A stretch of 55,552 bases of DNA from Acidiferrobacterales bacterium (GTDB lineage Bacteria > Pseudomonadota > Gammaproteobacteria > Acidiferrobacterales > SZUA-150), in assembly GCA_947258385.1 (NCBI GenBank), contig CAMYII010000030.1, positions 1 to 55,552 of the forward strand. Reading direction: 5' to 3'. A program made the position numbers and the translations under genes. A model generated the notes under the pieces. It was not told the DNA's origin. It worked only from the letters and a program-made list of their open reading frames with translations, and searched no databases. Positions within the stretch are counted from its first letter, which is position 1. Every line of letters begins with the position of its first letter. Positions 42,648-51,678 of this stretch are shown piece after piece.

Positions 42648-45600
42648 CTAACTGCCATGTTTTTCCCTGAACTGCAGGATCAGGCCGTGAATGATTGGCA
42701 GCACCAGCAGACACAACACCGTTGTGGTCAACATGCCGCCGACCATGGGCGCGGCGATGCGCTGCATGACCTCCGAGCCGGTGCCGCTGCCCCACATGAT
42801 GGGCAGCAGGCCGGCGATGATGGCGGTGGCGGTCATGGCGATCGGGCGCACGCGTTCCGAGGTGCCGGCATGGACCGCCGCCATGATTTCATCAGAGCTC
42901 AGCCTCGCGATCATCGGTGCCCCCAGGTGGGAGTGCCGTAGTGGCGCTCCGCTGTCCGCAATAGGGTGCGCCTCTCCGGCGGCCTTGTCATGCCGTCGCC
43001 TGGCGATCTCCTGGTCAATGAAGGTGAGCACCAGCACGCCGATCTCCGCCGCCACGCCGGCCAGCGCGATAAAGCCGACGGTGACGGCGACCGACAGGTT
43101 GTAATCGAGCCAGTAGACCAGCCAGATGCCGCCGATCAGGGCGAAGGGAATGGAGAGCATTACCACCAGCGGTTCGGTGATGTTGCGGAAGTTGAAATAC
43201 AATAACAGAAAAATAATCAGCAGCGTCAACGGCAACACGATCCGAAGGCGCTTGGCGGCGCGCTCCATGTACTCGAATTGCCCGGACCATGTCACGGTAT
43301 AGCCGGGTGGGATTCGTACCTGTTCGGCCAGCGCTTTTTTGGCCTTGGCCACAAAGCCACCGATGTCTGACGTTTTGATGTCGACGTAGACCCAGGCATT
43401 GGGGCGGGCATTCTCGCTTTTGATGACCGGCGGCCCGCGCCGCAGCTTGATCTCCGCCACCAGCGAAAGCGGGATCTGGACGCCGGTGGGGGTGGGGATG
43501 AGCACCCGCTGCAGCCGCTCCGGGCTGTCGCGCATTTCGCGCGGGTAGCGCAGGTTGACGGGGTAGCGCTCCAATCCCTCCACGGTCTGGGTGATCTTCA
43601 TGCCGCCGATGGCCGACATGATGACATCCTGTACGTCGCCTACCGTCAGGCCGTAACGGGCGGCCGCTTCCCGGTTGATATCGAAGTCCAGGTAATAACC
43701 GCCCACGGCCCGGTCACCGAAGGCGGACAAGGTATCCGGAATAGACTTCATGGCGTGTTCGATGTTTTTGGACAGGGACTCCAATACGGTGAGGTCGGGA
43801 CCACTGACCTTGATGCCGATCGGTGTCTTGATGCCGGTCGACAGCATATCAATGCGGGTCTTGATGGGCATGGTCCAGGCATTGGCCAGTCCCGGGAATT
43901 TGATGGCGGCATCCATTTCGTTCATCAGGTCCTTGGTGGTTTTGCCCGGGTCCGGCCACTGCTCCTTGGGCTTCAGGCGTACCGTTGTCTCCAGCATGGA
44001 TAAGGGCGCCGGATCGGTCGCGGTTTCGGCGCGACCGACTTTTCCGAACACCGATTCCACCTCCGGGAAGGTCTTGAGGATTTTGTCCGTCTGCGCCAGC
44101 AGTTCCTTGGCCTTGGTCACCGAGATGCCCGGAAATGTTGTCGGCATATAAAGGATGTCGCCCTCGTCGAGCGGCGGCATGAACTCAGTACCCAGCCTGG
44201 CCAGCGGGTAGGCGGTGATCACCAGCAACCCCAGTGCGACCAGCAATGTCGGGGCACGCCAGCGGATGGCCGTGGCCAGCGCCGGGGCATGCAGCCAGTG
44301 CAACGCTCGATTCACCGGGTTTCTGCCCTCCGGCAGGATGCGGCCGCGAATGAAATAACCCATCAACACCGGCACCAGGGTGATGGCGAGCCCCGCCGAC
44401 GCCGCCATGGCATAGGTCTTGGTGAAGGCCAGCGGGCTGAACAGGCGCCCTTCCTGGGCCTGCAGGGTGAACACCGGCAGGAATGAGACGGTGATGATCA
44501 GCAATGAGAAGAACAACGCCGGGCCCACCTCTTTGGTCGCGTCACCGATCGCATGCCAGCGCTCCTCGAGATTCAAAGCCTCCCCTTTATCGTGGGTGGC
44601 CTGCTCCAGGTGTTTGTGGGCATTCTCGATCATGACGATGGCGCCGTCCACCATGGCCCCGATGGCGATGGCGATGCCGCCGAGCGACATGATGTTGGCG
44701 TTGATGCCCTGCCATTTCATAATGATGAAAGAGATCAAAATGCCGATGGGCAGCGAGAGGATGGCTACCAGGGCCGAGCGCGCGTGCAACAGGAACAGGA
44801 TGCAGATCAGACTGACGACGATGATCTCTTCGATCAGTTTCTCTTCCAGGTTGGCCACGGCGCGTTCGATCAGGTTGCCGCGGTCGTAGACCGGTACGAT
44901 CTCCACGCCCGGCGGCAGGCCCGCCTTCAGGTCCTCGAGCTTGGCGCGCACGCGCTCGATGGTGGTGAGCGCGTTTTCGCCGTAGCGCATGATCACGACG
45001 CCGCCGGCCACCTCGCCCTCGCCGTCCAGCTCGGCTGTCCCGCGGCGCAGTTCCGGGCCGAGCTGCACATTGGCCACGTCGCGCAGCCGGATCGGGGTCC
45101 CCTGAGCGTCGACACTGACCGGGATGGAATTCAGGTCCTGTATGGAACGGATGTATCCCAGGCCGCGAACCATGTACTCGGTCTCCGACATTTCCACCAG
45201 GCGGCCGCCGACGTCTTTATTGGAGCGCATGATGGCGCGTCTGATCTTGCCGAGAGGGATGTTGTAGGCCAGTAGGGCATTGGGGTCCACTTCGACCTGG
45301 TATTGCTTGACATAGCCGCCGATGGAAGCGACTTCCGACACACCGGGCACGGTTTGCAGGGGGTAGCGCAGATACCAGTCCTGGATCGAACGCAACTGCG
45401 CCAGGTCGTGCCGGCCGGTCTTATCCACCAGGGCGTATTCATAGATCCAGCCGACGCCGGTGGCGTCCGGGCCCAACGACGGCGTGACCCCGGATGGCAG
45501 GCGCCCGCTGACATAATTGATGTACTCCAGTACCCGGGAGCGCGCCCAGTACATATCGGTCCCGTCTTCGAAAATGATGTAGACGAAAGAAAATCCAAAA

Positions 45601-45860
45601 AAGGAATACCCGCGCACGACCTTGGCGTAGGGCACGGCCAGCATGGCGGTCGTGAGCGGATAAGTCACCTGGTCCTCAACGACCTGCGGCGCCTGACCGG
45701 GATACTCGGTGAACACGATCACCTGGACATCCGACAGGTCGGGAATGGCATCGAGCGGCGTGTTCTTCATCGACCACAGGCCCGCCACCACCACCAGAAA
45801 GGTCGCGATCAGCACCAGGAACTTGTTGCGCAGGGAAGCATCGATGATGGCCTTAATCAT
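42648..45860 (-). CDS. cusA: CusA heavy-metal efflux RND pump
   Basis: A 1070-residue inner-membrane proton-driven pump for Cu(I)/Ag(I). It begins MIKAIIDASLRNKFLVLIAT and has the HAE-1/heavy-metal RND layout: two large periplasmic loops and twelve helices. GGIAIAIGAMVDGAIVMIEN near residue 400 carries the essential acidic residue, and AGVAAEIGVLVLTFIDQEIA lies near residue 985. The porter domain has Met-rich stretches expected of the Cus group (LGTEFMPPLDEGDILYMPTT). The start overlaps the cusB end by 8 bases. The length matches CusA (about 1047) with a short insertion after DQEIARRRHDK. Confidence 0.95.
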   Translation of the reverse strand: MIKAIIDASLRNKFLVLIATFLVVVAGLWSMKNTPLDAIPDLSDVQVIVFTEYPGQAPQVVEDQVTYPLTTAMLAVPYAKVVRGYSFFGFSFVYIIFEDGTDMYWARSRVLEYINYVSGRLPSGVTPSLGPDATGVGWIYEYALVDKTGRHDLAQLRSIQDWYLRYPLQTVPGVSEVASIGGYVKQYQVEVDPNALLAYNIPLGKIRRAIMRSNKDVGGRLVEMSETEYMVRGLGYIRSIQDLNSIPVSVDAQGTPIRLRDVANVQLGPELRRGTAELDGEGEVAGGVVIMRYGENALTTIERVRAKLEDLKAGLPPGVEIVPVYDRGNLIERAVANLEEKLIEEIIVVSLICILFLLHARSALVAILSLPIGILISFIIMKWQGINANIMSLGGIAIAIGAMVDGAIVMIENAHKHLEQATHDKGEALNLEERWHAIGDATKEVGPALFFSLLIITVSFLPVFTLQAQEGRLFSPLAFTKTYAMAASAGLAITLVPVLMGYFIRGRILPEGRNPVNRALHWLHAPALATAIRWRAPTLLVALGLLVITAYPLARLGTEFMPPLDEGDILYMPTTFPGISVTKAKELLAQTDKILKTFPEVESVFGKVGRAETATDPAPLSMLETTVRLKPKEQWPDPGKTTKDLMNEMDAAIKFPGLANAWTMPIKTRIDMLSTGIKTPIGIKVSGPDLTVLESLSKNIEHAMKSIPDTLSAFGDRAVGGYYLDFDINREAAARYGLTVGDVQDVIMSAIGGMKITQTVEGLERYPVNLRYPREMRDSPERLQRVLIPTPTGVQIPLSLVAEIKLRRGPPVIKSENARPNAWVYVDIKTSDIGGFVAKAKKALAEQVRIPPGYTVTWSGQFEYMERAAKRLRIVLPLTLLIIFLLLYFNFRNITEPLVVMLSIPFALIGGIWLVYWLDYNLSVAVTVGFIALAGVAAEIGVLVLTFIDQEIARRRHDKAAGEAHPIADSGAPLRHSHLGAPMIARLSSDEIMAAVHAGTSERVRPIAMTATAIIAGLLPIMWGSGTGSEVMQRIAAPMVGGMLTTTVLCLLVLPIIHGLILQFREKHGS

Positions 45861-47478
45861 GTTTCATCCCCTCATGCGCCTTGGAATCGGCCCCATCACC
45901 GTGATCCTGATGCTGCATGTCGTGCCCTTCATGACTGTCCGATTCATGGCCGCTGTGCGCCGGTGGCTGCTCCGCCGGCGCAGGTTGGCTGTGATCCATC
46001 TGACTGTGGTCCATGTCGGCGCCGGTGCCTTGTGGCGTATGCCCGTTGTGGCCTTCATGATCCATGGCTTCTTCTTCGCTCTTATTCGCTTCCATCATCT
46101 TGGCGGTGGCCTCGCGCAGCTTGGATTCGGAATCGATCAGGAACTGCGCCGAGGTGACCACTTGTTCACCGGCTTCCACGCCTTCGAGCACCTGGGTCTT
46201 GCCATCGCTGCTGATGCCAAGCTTGACCTCGCGCGGCTCAAATTTTCCGGGCTCACGGACCACGAACACCTGGTCGCGGGTGCCGCTGCGCACCACCGCC
46301 TCGGACGGGACCACCAGGGCGTCCACCTGGCGCGAGGCCTGGATGGTGACGTCCGCGAACATGTCGGGTTTCAGCGCCAGGTCGGGGTTGGGAAATACCA
46401 TGCGCACCTTGACCGTGCGGGTCTTGGTCTCGGCATAGGGATAGACGTAGCGGATGCGTCCCTGGAAGGTCCGTCCGGGAATGGCGGCCAGCCGCATTTG
46501 CGTTTCATCGCCGGCCTTGATCCAGGGCAGCTCGTCCTCATAGACATCGGCCAGCACCCACACCTCGGACAGATCAGCGATCGTATAAAGCTCGGTTTTC
46601 GGGGTGACGTACTCGCCCTCACGTGCGCCGATTTTGGTCACCACGCCGGCGAATGGCGAATGAATGTGCAGGCCCTTCTTGATCTTGCCGGACTGTTCGA
46701 GCTCGCGGATCTGGTGCTCGGGCACGTCCAGCATTTCCAGCCGCTCGCGCGAGGTCTTCACCAGGTCCCGGGCGCCCTCGCGGATATCCTTGAATGGGCT
46801 GTCTTTGAGCGCCCGGCGGTACTTCACGGCCAGCAAATATTCCTGCTGGCTGGTCACCAGTTGCGGTGAATAGATATTGAGCAGGATCGTGTCCTCCTGC
46901 ACCTGCTCACCGGTCTTGTTGATATAAAGCTCCTCGATCCAACCTTCGGTTTTTGGGTGCAGCCGTGCCAGGCGCTGTTCGTCATAGCCGATACGGCCGA
47001 CCGTCTGGATCGTGCGAGAGAGCTGCTTGCGTTCGGCGCGCGCGGTGCGCACACCAATGTTCTGCACCGTGACCGGGTCGATCTTGACCGTGCCGGCGGG
47101 CTCGTCACCGGCCCCGTTGTCGGCGTAGACGGGAATGTAATCCATGCCCATCTCATCCTGGGCCGGCACCGGCGAGGTGATCGCCGGATTCATCGGGTTG
47201 CGATAGAACAGCGGCTTGCGCTCGGCCTTGGGCTTATCGGCATAGACCGGGATGTAGTCCATCCCCATCTCATCCTGGGCCGGCACCGGTGAGGTGATTG
47301 CCGGATTCATCGGGTTGCGATAGAACAGCGGTTTGCGGGCCTGTTGCTCGCCGGCCGTCTCGCCCGCGCCGCGATCGGCCGCCAGCCAGTAGCCGGCGCC
47401 CGCGCCCACTATCAGCGTGAGGGCGGCAATCAAGATAGTGCGCTTGTTTGCCTGCAAGTAATCAATGACCTTATTCAT
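45853..47478 (-). CDS. cusB: CusB periplasmic adaptor with duplicated metal-binding domain
   Basis: A 541-residue membrane fusion protein. One N-terminal helix (residues 14-34) leads to two almost identical copies of a heavy-metal-binding domain, each containing YRNPMNPAITSPVPAQDEMG then MDYIPVYAD (about residues 48-81 and 86-119). The barrel-sandwich, helical hairpin and beta-barrel domains follow, and a long His/Met-rich tail (DHEGHNGHTPQ, MDHSQMDHSQ, HEGHDMQHQDHG) closes it. CusB normally has at most one such domain. ATG at 47478 overlaps the cusC end by 8 bases. It links CusA to CusC and hands metal to the pump. Confidence 0.93.
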   Translation of the reverse strand: MNKVIDYLQANKRTILIAALTLIVGAGAGYWLAADRGAGETAGEQQARKPLFYRNPMNPAITSPVPAQDEMGMDYIPVYADKPKAERKPLFYRNPMNPAITSPVPAQDEMGMDYIPVYADNGAGDEPAGTVKIDPVTVQNIGVRTARAERKQLSRTIQTVGRIGYDEQRLARLHPKTEGWIEELYINKTGEQVQEDTILLNIYSPQLVTSQQEYLLAVKYRRALKDSPFKDIREGARDLVKTSRERLEMLDVPEHQIRELEQSGKIKKGLHIHSPFAGVVTKIGAREGEYVTPKTELYTIADLSEVWVLADVYEDELPWIKAGDETQMRLAAIPGRTFQGRIRYVYPYAETKTRTVKVRMVFPNPDLALKPDMFADVTIQASRQVDALVVPSEAVVRSGTRDQVFVVREPGKFEPREVKLGISSDGKTQVLEGVEAGEQVVTSAQFLIDSESKLREATAKMMEANKSEEEAMDHEGHNGHTPQGTGADMDHSQMDHSQPAPAEQPPAHSGHESDSHEGHDMQHQDHGDGADSKAHEGMKHD

Positions 47479-48781
47479 AAATCGTCTCCTTGCCGACAGC
47501 CGCGGCAAGCTTGGCCAGCGCCTGGTTGGCCTCGCTCAAGGCGTTCCAGTACTGGGTTTCATAGTTGTAAAGCGTGATCTGGGTTTGCACCAGGTTGAGG
47601 AAATCAACTTTATTGACCTGGTAGCCCGCCAGCATGGAGGCCACGGTTTGCCGCGCCTGCGGAATGATGCCGGTCTTGAACAAGGTGACCTGGTCGCGCG
47701 AGCGCCCATAGTCGGCAAGCGCGCTCAAGATCTGGGCATGGACCTGGCCGCGGGTGTCGTCCAGACCGGATTTTTGCTGTGCCAGTTCACTGCTGTATTG
47801 GCGTACCGCCTGATCCTGGCGGCGGCCGCTGCGCAACGGCAGGTTCATGCTTAACCGCACCGAGGCAAAGTCCGGCCACGGCTCGCCGGCGGCGTCCTCG
47901 CCCTGCCGGTAGCCGTAGGCCAGCCCCAGGTTGAAGTCCGGGTAGTAATCTTTCTTGGCCAGCTTTAACCGCGCGCGCGCGGCTTCCACCTGGCGCTCGC
48001 GGGCAGCCAGCTGTGGCCGCGCCTTATCCGCCAGCGCCAGCAGCTCGGCGGCGGAGGGGACGGCAGGCAAAGTGCTGTCCACTTTTGATGGCAGTTGCAC
48101 AGGGCTGTTCGCCGGCCGGTCCAGCAGCGCATTCAGATACGCCGCCTGTGCCTGGCGCGCGCCGCGCAGGCGCAGCTCCGTGTCCATGAGTTTCGACCGC
48201 TCCACCTGTGCCAGCAGTACGTCCTGCTGCAGGCCCTGGCCGACGCGGTATTTGGTCCGCGCGATCTCGACGAACTGGTCGAGCAGGATCTGATTGCGGG
48301 CCACGGTGGCCAATGCCTGATCCAGGTAAAGCAAGCGCCACCAGGCGCTTCTGACATCGCGTACAAGATTAAACCGGCGTTCCTCAAAGCCGTGCAAGGC
48401 GGCCGCCGCCCGGTGTTCGGCGGCGGTCCGCTGCAGGCCGAGCTTGCCGGGAAACGGGAAGGCCTGCTGGACACCGACCTGCATCTGGGTCATGGGCTCC
48501 TGGTCCAGGTCAAAGGTATCCGTCGGCAGGTTCAATGCGTTCAGGCTCAGGCGCGGGTCGGGTAGGGTGCCCACCTGTGACGGGACGGCAGCCATGGCCG
48601 CGGCGCCTGCCCGCGTTTCGGCCAGGCCGGGATTGCTGGCCAATGCCTGTTCGACCGCGGCGCCCAGTGTCAGGACGGCAGGGGACGGACTGCTGCCCGC
48701 TGCCCATACCCCCGGGGCGAGAAATGCCCAAATTAAAATGATGTGGTTGAGGTCCCGCAGGGACCGGCTGATGCAAAACAC
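47471..48781 (-). CDS. cusC: CusC-type outer-membrane efflux protein (TolC family)
   Basis: A 436-residue exported TolC-family channel. The signal region ends near GVWAAG. Two OEP repeats are seen: LGAAVEQALASNPGLAETRA near residue 40 opens the first and LLALADKARPQLAARERQVE near residue 246 the second, each followed by long helices. PDFNLGLAYGYRQGEDAAG is a typical beta-strand region. It is first of the cusCBA trio on the minus strand and overlaps cusB. With CusA and CusB it makes the trans-envelope conduit. Confidence 0.9.
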   Translation of the reverse strand: MFCISRSLRDLNHIILIWAFLAPGVWAAGSSPSPAVLTLGAAVEQALASNPGLAETRAGAAAMAAVPSQVGTLPDPRLSLNALNLPTDTFDLDQEPMTQMQVGVQQAFPFPGKLGLQRTAAEHRAAAALHGFEERRFNLVRDVRSAWWRLLYLDQALATVARNQILLDQFVEIARTKYRVGQGLQQDVLLAQVERSKLMDTELRLRGARQAQAAYLNALLDRPANSPVQLPSKVDSTLPAVPSAAELLALADKARPQLAARERQVEAARARLKLAKKDYYPDFNLGLAYGYRQGEDAAGEPWPDFASVRLSMNLPLRSGRRQDQAVRQYSSELAQQKSGLDDTRGQVHAQILSALADYGRSRDQVTLFKTGIIPQARQTVASMLAGYQVNKVDFLNLVQTQITLYNYETQYWNALSEANQALAKLAAAVGKETIYE

Positions 48782-48843
48782 GATTGCTCTCCTTTGTTGA
48801 CTGCCACGGTGATGTCTTACGACAGGGCGCTACAAAGGAGATG

Positions 48844-49263
48844 TCAAATCCGCAGGACGCAGAACCTTACTGTTGGATGGGGTGGGAGATAGTCGGCCCG
48901 GTACGCCTGAAGCCGGCCCGTTGCAGGGGCAACCTCGGCCGCAATATTCTCGAGGGGCTTGGGCTGCAGTACATAAAGGTCCCACTGCACGGCCCCGCCG
49001 TGGTCTACCGCCTTAAAATCCGTGGTTGCGAGCGTCTGGCAGACCATAGGCGGGCAGCAGCCCGGTTCCATGGCGGTGTCAGGCGCGTCCTGTTGCTGGC
49101 CGCCATGGCTACCCATTGACGCGGCCATTGCGTCGCATCCGGACATGTCCGGTGTCGCCGCCACCACGCAGGACTGGAACGCCAGCAACAGCCAGGTCGA
49201 GGCCACGATGGCCAGGACACCGCGTCCGAGGGTAAAGCGTTTTTTGCGCAGATAATGCAGCAA
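48844..49263 (-). CDS. Small secreted Cys/Met-rich protein, first gene of the cus operon
   Basis: A 139-residue exported protein. A basic start and hydrophobic segment (GVLAIVASTWLLLAFQSC) give a signal, possibly with a lipobox-like Cys. The mature part contains PDMSGCDAMAASMGSHGG and MEPGCCPPMVCQ, then a conserved-looking PPHPTVRFCVLRI end. This looks like the small CopL/DUF2946-type proteins preceding metal efflux genes. It sits 62 bases before cusC and is the first gene after the FNR-site promoter at 49306-49348, so it is co-expressed with the efflux system. Function unproven. Confidence 0.6.
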   Translation of the reverse strand: MLHYLRKKRFTLGRGVLAIVASTWLLLAFQSCVVAATPDMSGCDAMAASMGSHGGQQQDAPDTAMEPGCCPPMVCQTLATTDFKAVDHGGAVQWDLYVLQPKPLENIAAEVAPATGRLQAYRADYLPPHPTVRFCVLRI

Positions 49264-49305
49264 GGTTGCCTTTTCGTGCGTGCAGTGTGTTGGGTTAATT
49301 AGTTT

Positions 49306-49348
49306 ATTATAGCCCCGAATAGTTCAATCATGACTTGATATAAATCAA
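49306..49348 (-). promoter_or_regulatory. Class II-like FNR/Anr promoter for the cus operon
   Basis: On the minus strand a consensus FNR site TTGAT-N4-ATCAA (49335-49348) is followed by TATAAT (49306-49311). With transcription starting 6-7 bases past TATAAT, the site is centred near -42, the class II activating position. No good -35 is present, as expected for an activated promoter. It directs transcription into the small Cys/Met protein and cusCBA. Confidence 0.65.
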
Positions 49349-49383
49349 ACCGTAATCACTTCCCCATCCGGTCGTTTGCAGCG

Positions 49384-50028
49384 TCAGATGTACAGTGCGG
49401 TCCGGGTCATGACCTTGGAGCTCAGGCGCATCAGCGTTTTGACCGGCTCCGGCAATGGCGCCGCGCCTGCCTCGATGGCGGTGGTGGCATGGTGGCCCTC
49501 GTCCTCGCGCATCTGTTGCAGGATCGCCCGGCTCTTGGCATCCGCCGGGGGCAGCTCGTGCAAATGGCCCTCCAGGTGTTCGACCACCTGGTGTTCGGTC
49601 TCGGCGACGAGGCCCAGGCTCCACTTGTCGCCCACCAGTCCGGCCAGCGCGCCGATGGCAAACGAGCCGGCGTACCAGAGGGGGTTCAGACGGCTGTTGT
49701 GGGTACCCAACTCCTGGAGCCGCTCCGCGGTCCAGGCCAGGTGATCGTTCTCCTCCTGCGCCGCCTGCTGCATTTTCTCCCGCACCACCGGTAGCCGCGC
49801 GGTCAGGGCCTGGCCCTGGTAGAGCGCCTGGGCGCAGATCTCGCCAGCGTGGTCCACGCGCAGCAATTGTCCTGACAGCTGGCGCTCGACCGGCGTCAGC
49901 TCCGCCTCGGGGAGCTCCGCCGCGGGTGAGGGCCGGTCGCAGCGCGGCGCCGGCCCCAACAGCGTATTCAGGCCGTCATCGATCAGGCCGATCAGGCGGT
50001 CGAGGGGTGAATAAGTACGTTGGCTCAT
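49384..50028 (-). CDS. coq7: Demethoxyubiquinone hydroxylase Coq7
   Basis: A 214-residue diiron monooxygenase that hydroxylates 2-polyprenyl-3-methyl-6-methoxy-1,4-benzoquinone in ubiquinone synthesis. Ligand motifs are QLLRVDHAGEICAQALYQGQ near residue 50, AQEENDHLAWTAERL near residue 87, ETEHQVVEHLEGHL near residue 145 and MREDEGHH near residue 178, with the Glu/His residues of a ferritin-like diiron site. ATG at 50028 gives the usual MSQRTYSPLDRLIGLIDDGL start; a longer frame upstream runs through heptamer repeats. It is the first clearly core gene of the right-hand segment. Confidence 0.95.
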   Translation of the reverse strand: MSQRTYSPLDRLIGLIDDGLNTLLGPAPRCDRPSPAAELPEAELTPVERQLSGQLLRVDHAGEICAQALYQGQALTARLPVVREKMQQAAQEENDHLAWTAERLQELGTHNSRLNPLWYAGSFAIGALAGLVGDKWSLGLVAETEHQVVEHLEGHLHELPPADAKSRAILQQMREDEGHHATTAIEAGAAPLPEPVKTLMRLSSKVMTRTALYI

Positions 50029-50040
50029 TGAGCCATCGTA

Positions 50041-50072
50041 AAGTAACAAGTGGAAAGTGACAAGTGGCAAGA
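50041..50072. repeat. CAAGTRR heptamer cluster A
   Basis: Degenerate heptads AGTAACA, AGTGGAA, AGTGACA and AGTGGCA directly upstream of coq7. Confidence 0.7.
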
Positions 50073-50145
50073 CAAGCAGTTGCCGCTGTTTATGTTTGCG
50101 AATTGAGACTCTTCCGTTGACATGATTTTGCCGTTAGCGCTTTCA

Positions 50146-50236
50146 TACTTGCTACTTGCTACTTGCTACTTGCTACTTGCTACTTGCTACTTGCTACTTG
50201 CTACTTGCTACTTGCTACTTGCTACTTGCTACTTGC
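50146..50236. repeat. Thirteen perfect TACTTGC heptamers (cluster B)
   Basis: A 91-base perfect tandem array of TACTTGC (minus strand GCAAGTA), thirteen units, at the 3' end of the glcF-like gene, whose stop codon lies within the array. It is the longest array of the heptamer family in this window and likely to vary in length by slippage. Confidence 0.95.
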
Positions 50237-51477
50237 AACTGTCTCGCTATCAACTCAACGGGATGAACGACCTCGATGTCCAGTTTGGCCTGTCTTATTC
50301 CTGCTGAAAAATGCAATGCGCAGCCGATGTTCGAGGTCACCAGGATGTCCGGGTCGAGGCGTCGCAGGTGGTCCAGCTTGTCGGCAAGCAGGCGCTGCGC
50401 CATGTCCGCCTGCGTTACCGGATAGAGGCCGGCGCCGCCGCAGCAGGTGTCATTCCCGGGCAAGGCGATGAGCTCGACGTCGGGTATGTTCCGCAACAGC
50501 GCGTAGGCCTTATCCTGCTGGCGCAGGACATGGCGCAGCGTGCAGGGGTCATGCACGGCAACGCGCCTGGGCAGCGGTCGCAGGCGCAGCGCGGCCGGCC
50601 ACCGGGTCTCGGTGACAAACTGACTGATATCCCGAAGCCTGCCGGCAAACGCCGGACCGGCCTTATTCCCGGCGAGCTCGCCGTATTCCGCGAGCATGGC
50701 CCCGCAGCCGCTGGCGCTGTACAGAATAGCGTCTGCCTCCAGCGGCACGAAGGCGGACAGGTTGGCCCGCATCAGCTCGGCCGCTTTGTCCGGCTCGCCG
50801 GCATGGCGGTGCAAAGCACCGCAGCAGCGCTGCGCCGGGGGCCGGTGAACCTCATATCCCATTTCAGAAAGGACCAGCATGGCGGCGTCCAGGGTTCGCC
50901 GGTCGAGGGATCCGCTGACACAGCCGGAGAACAGGGCCACGCGCCCGCGCCGTTCGCCCGCGGCCGGAGACACGGTTTGCCAGGCGTGCCCCGATTCAAG
51001 CCGCGGCAGCAGACGGTCCAGTCGCGACAGGCCCAGCAGCCACAACAGGCCGCTTCCGTGCAGGAACCGCTGCAGGCCGCTGCGCTGGTACAGGCGCAGC
51101 CATTTTGCTGCCGTGTCGGTGTTCTTCGGGCTGGCAAGCATACGGTCCAAGGTCCAGCGGGCCAGGCGTGTGCTGATCGGCTGCTGGTTTCGGCGCTGTT
51201 CCAGCAGGGCCCGGCCGTTGTCAATGATCCGGCCGTAGGCGACATCCGAGGGGCAGGCGCGCTCGCAGGCGCGGCAGGTCAGGCACAGTGCGAGATGGGC
51301 CTCCAGGCGACCGCTGGGCGCGAGCGCGCCGTCGGCCAGCGCCCGGATCAGGGCGATGCGCCCTCGGGGCGACTCATTTTCCGAGGCGGTCTTGCGATAA
51401 GTGGGACACGTTGGCAGGCACAGGCCGCAGGCGACACAGCGGCTGGTTTTGTCTTTTATGTCAGTAGCAAGTGACAA
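50215..51477 (-). CDS. glcF: Iron-sulfur/CCG-domain protein, glycolate oxidase GlcF-like
   Basis: A protein of about 420 residues. Two 4Fe-4S motifs (CVACGLCLPTCPTYRKT and CLTCRACERACPSDVAYG) precede two CCG domains: CCGALHRHAG in the first, and DPCTLRHVLRQ with DTCCGGAGLYPV in the second. This is the GlcF layout, the subunit that takes electrons from glycolate oxidation to the quinone pool. No ATG precedes the first cluster; TTG at 51477, inside heptamer repeats, is the likeliest start. The last residues (QVASSK) and the stop are encoded by the heptamer array at the 3' end. glcD and glcE are not in view, so a different heterodisulfide-type role is possible. Confidence 0.78.
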   Translation of the reverse strand: MSLATDIKDKTSRCVACGLCLPTCPTYRKTASENESPRGRIALIRALADGALAPSGRLEAHLALCLTCRACERACPSDVAYGRIIDNGRALLEQRRNQQPISTRLARWTLDRMLASPKNTDTAAKWLRLYQRSGLQRFLHGSGLLWLLGLSRLDRLLPRLESGHAWQTVSPAAGERRGRVALFSGCVSGSLDRRTLDAAMLVLSEMGYEVHRPPAQRCCGALHRHAGEPDKAAELMRANLSAFVPLEADAILYSASGCGAMLAEYGELAGNKAGPAFAGRLRDISQFVTETRWPAALRLRPLPRRVAVHDPCTLRHVLRQQDKAYALLRNIPDVELIALPGNDTCCGGAGLYPVTQADMAQRLLADKLDHLRRLDPDILVTSNIGCALHFSAGIRQAKLDIEVVHPVELIARQLQVASSK

Positions 51478-51520
51478 GTTAGAAGTGACAAGTAGCAAGT
51501 AGCAAGTAGCAAGTAGCAAG
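51463..51520. repeat. CAAGTRR heptamer cluster C
   Basis: About eight heptads, several exactly AGTAGCA, overlapping the N-terminal coding end of the glcF-like gene. Confidence 0.8.
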
Positions 51521-51632
51521 CCAAGAAAGCGCGGTAGCGGTAATGGTATTTCTGTAACTAAGGGTATATCGAAGCCTAGGGTGAACAGCCTATAATCCGG
51601 TGTTCGATTCGAAAAAATAACTAGTTCGATTT

Positions 51633-51672
51633 TACTTGCTTTCTTGCTACTTGTAACTTGCCACTTGCTACT
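51633..51672. repeat. CAAGTRR heptamer cluster D
   Basis: TACTTGC, TTCTTGC, TACTTGT, AACTTGC, CACTTGC in tandem, ending 7 bases before the ferredoxin start. Confidence 0.8.
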
Positions 51673-51678
51673 GAATTC

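Noticed and set aside
50146-50236. Possible CRISPR array
   Set aside because: Pure 7-base tandem units without spacers; a simple heptamer repeat.
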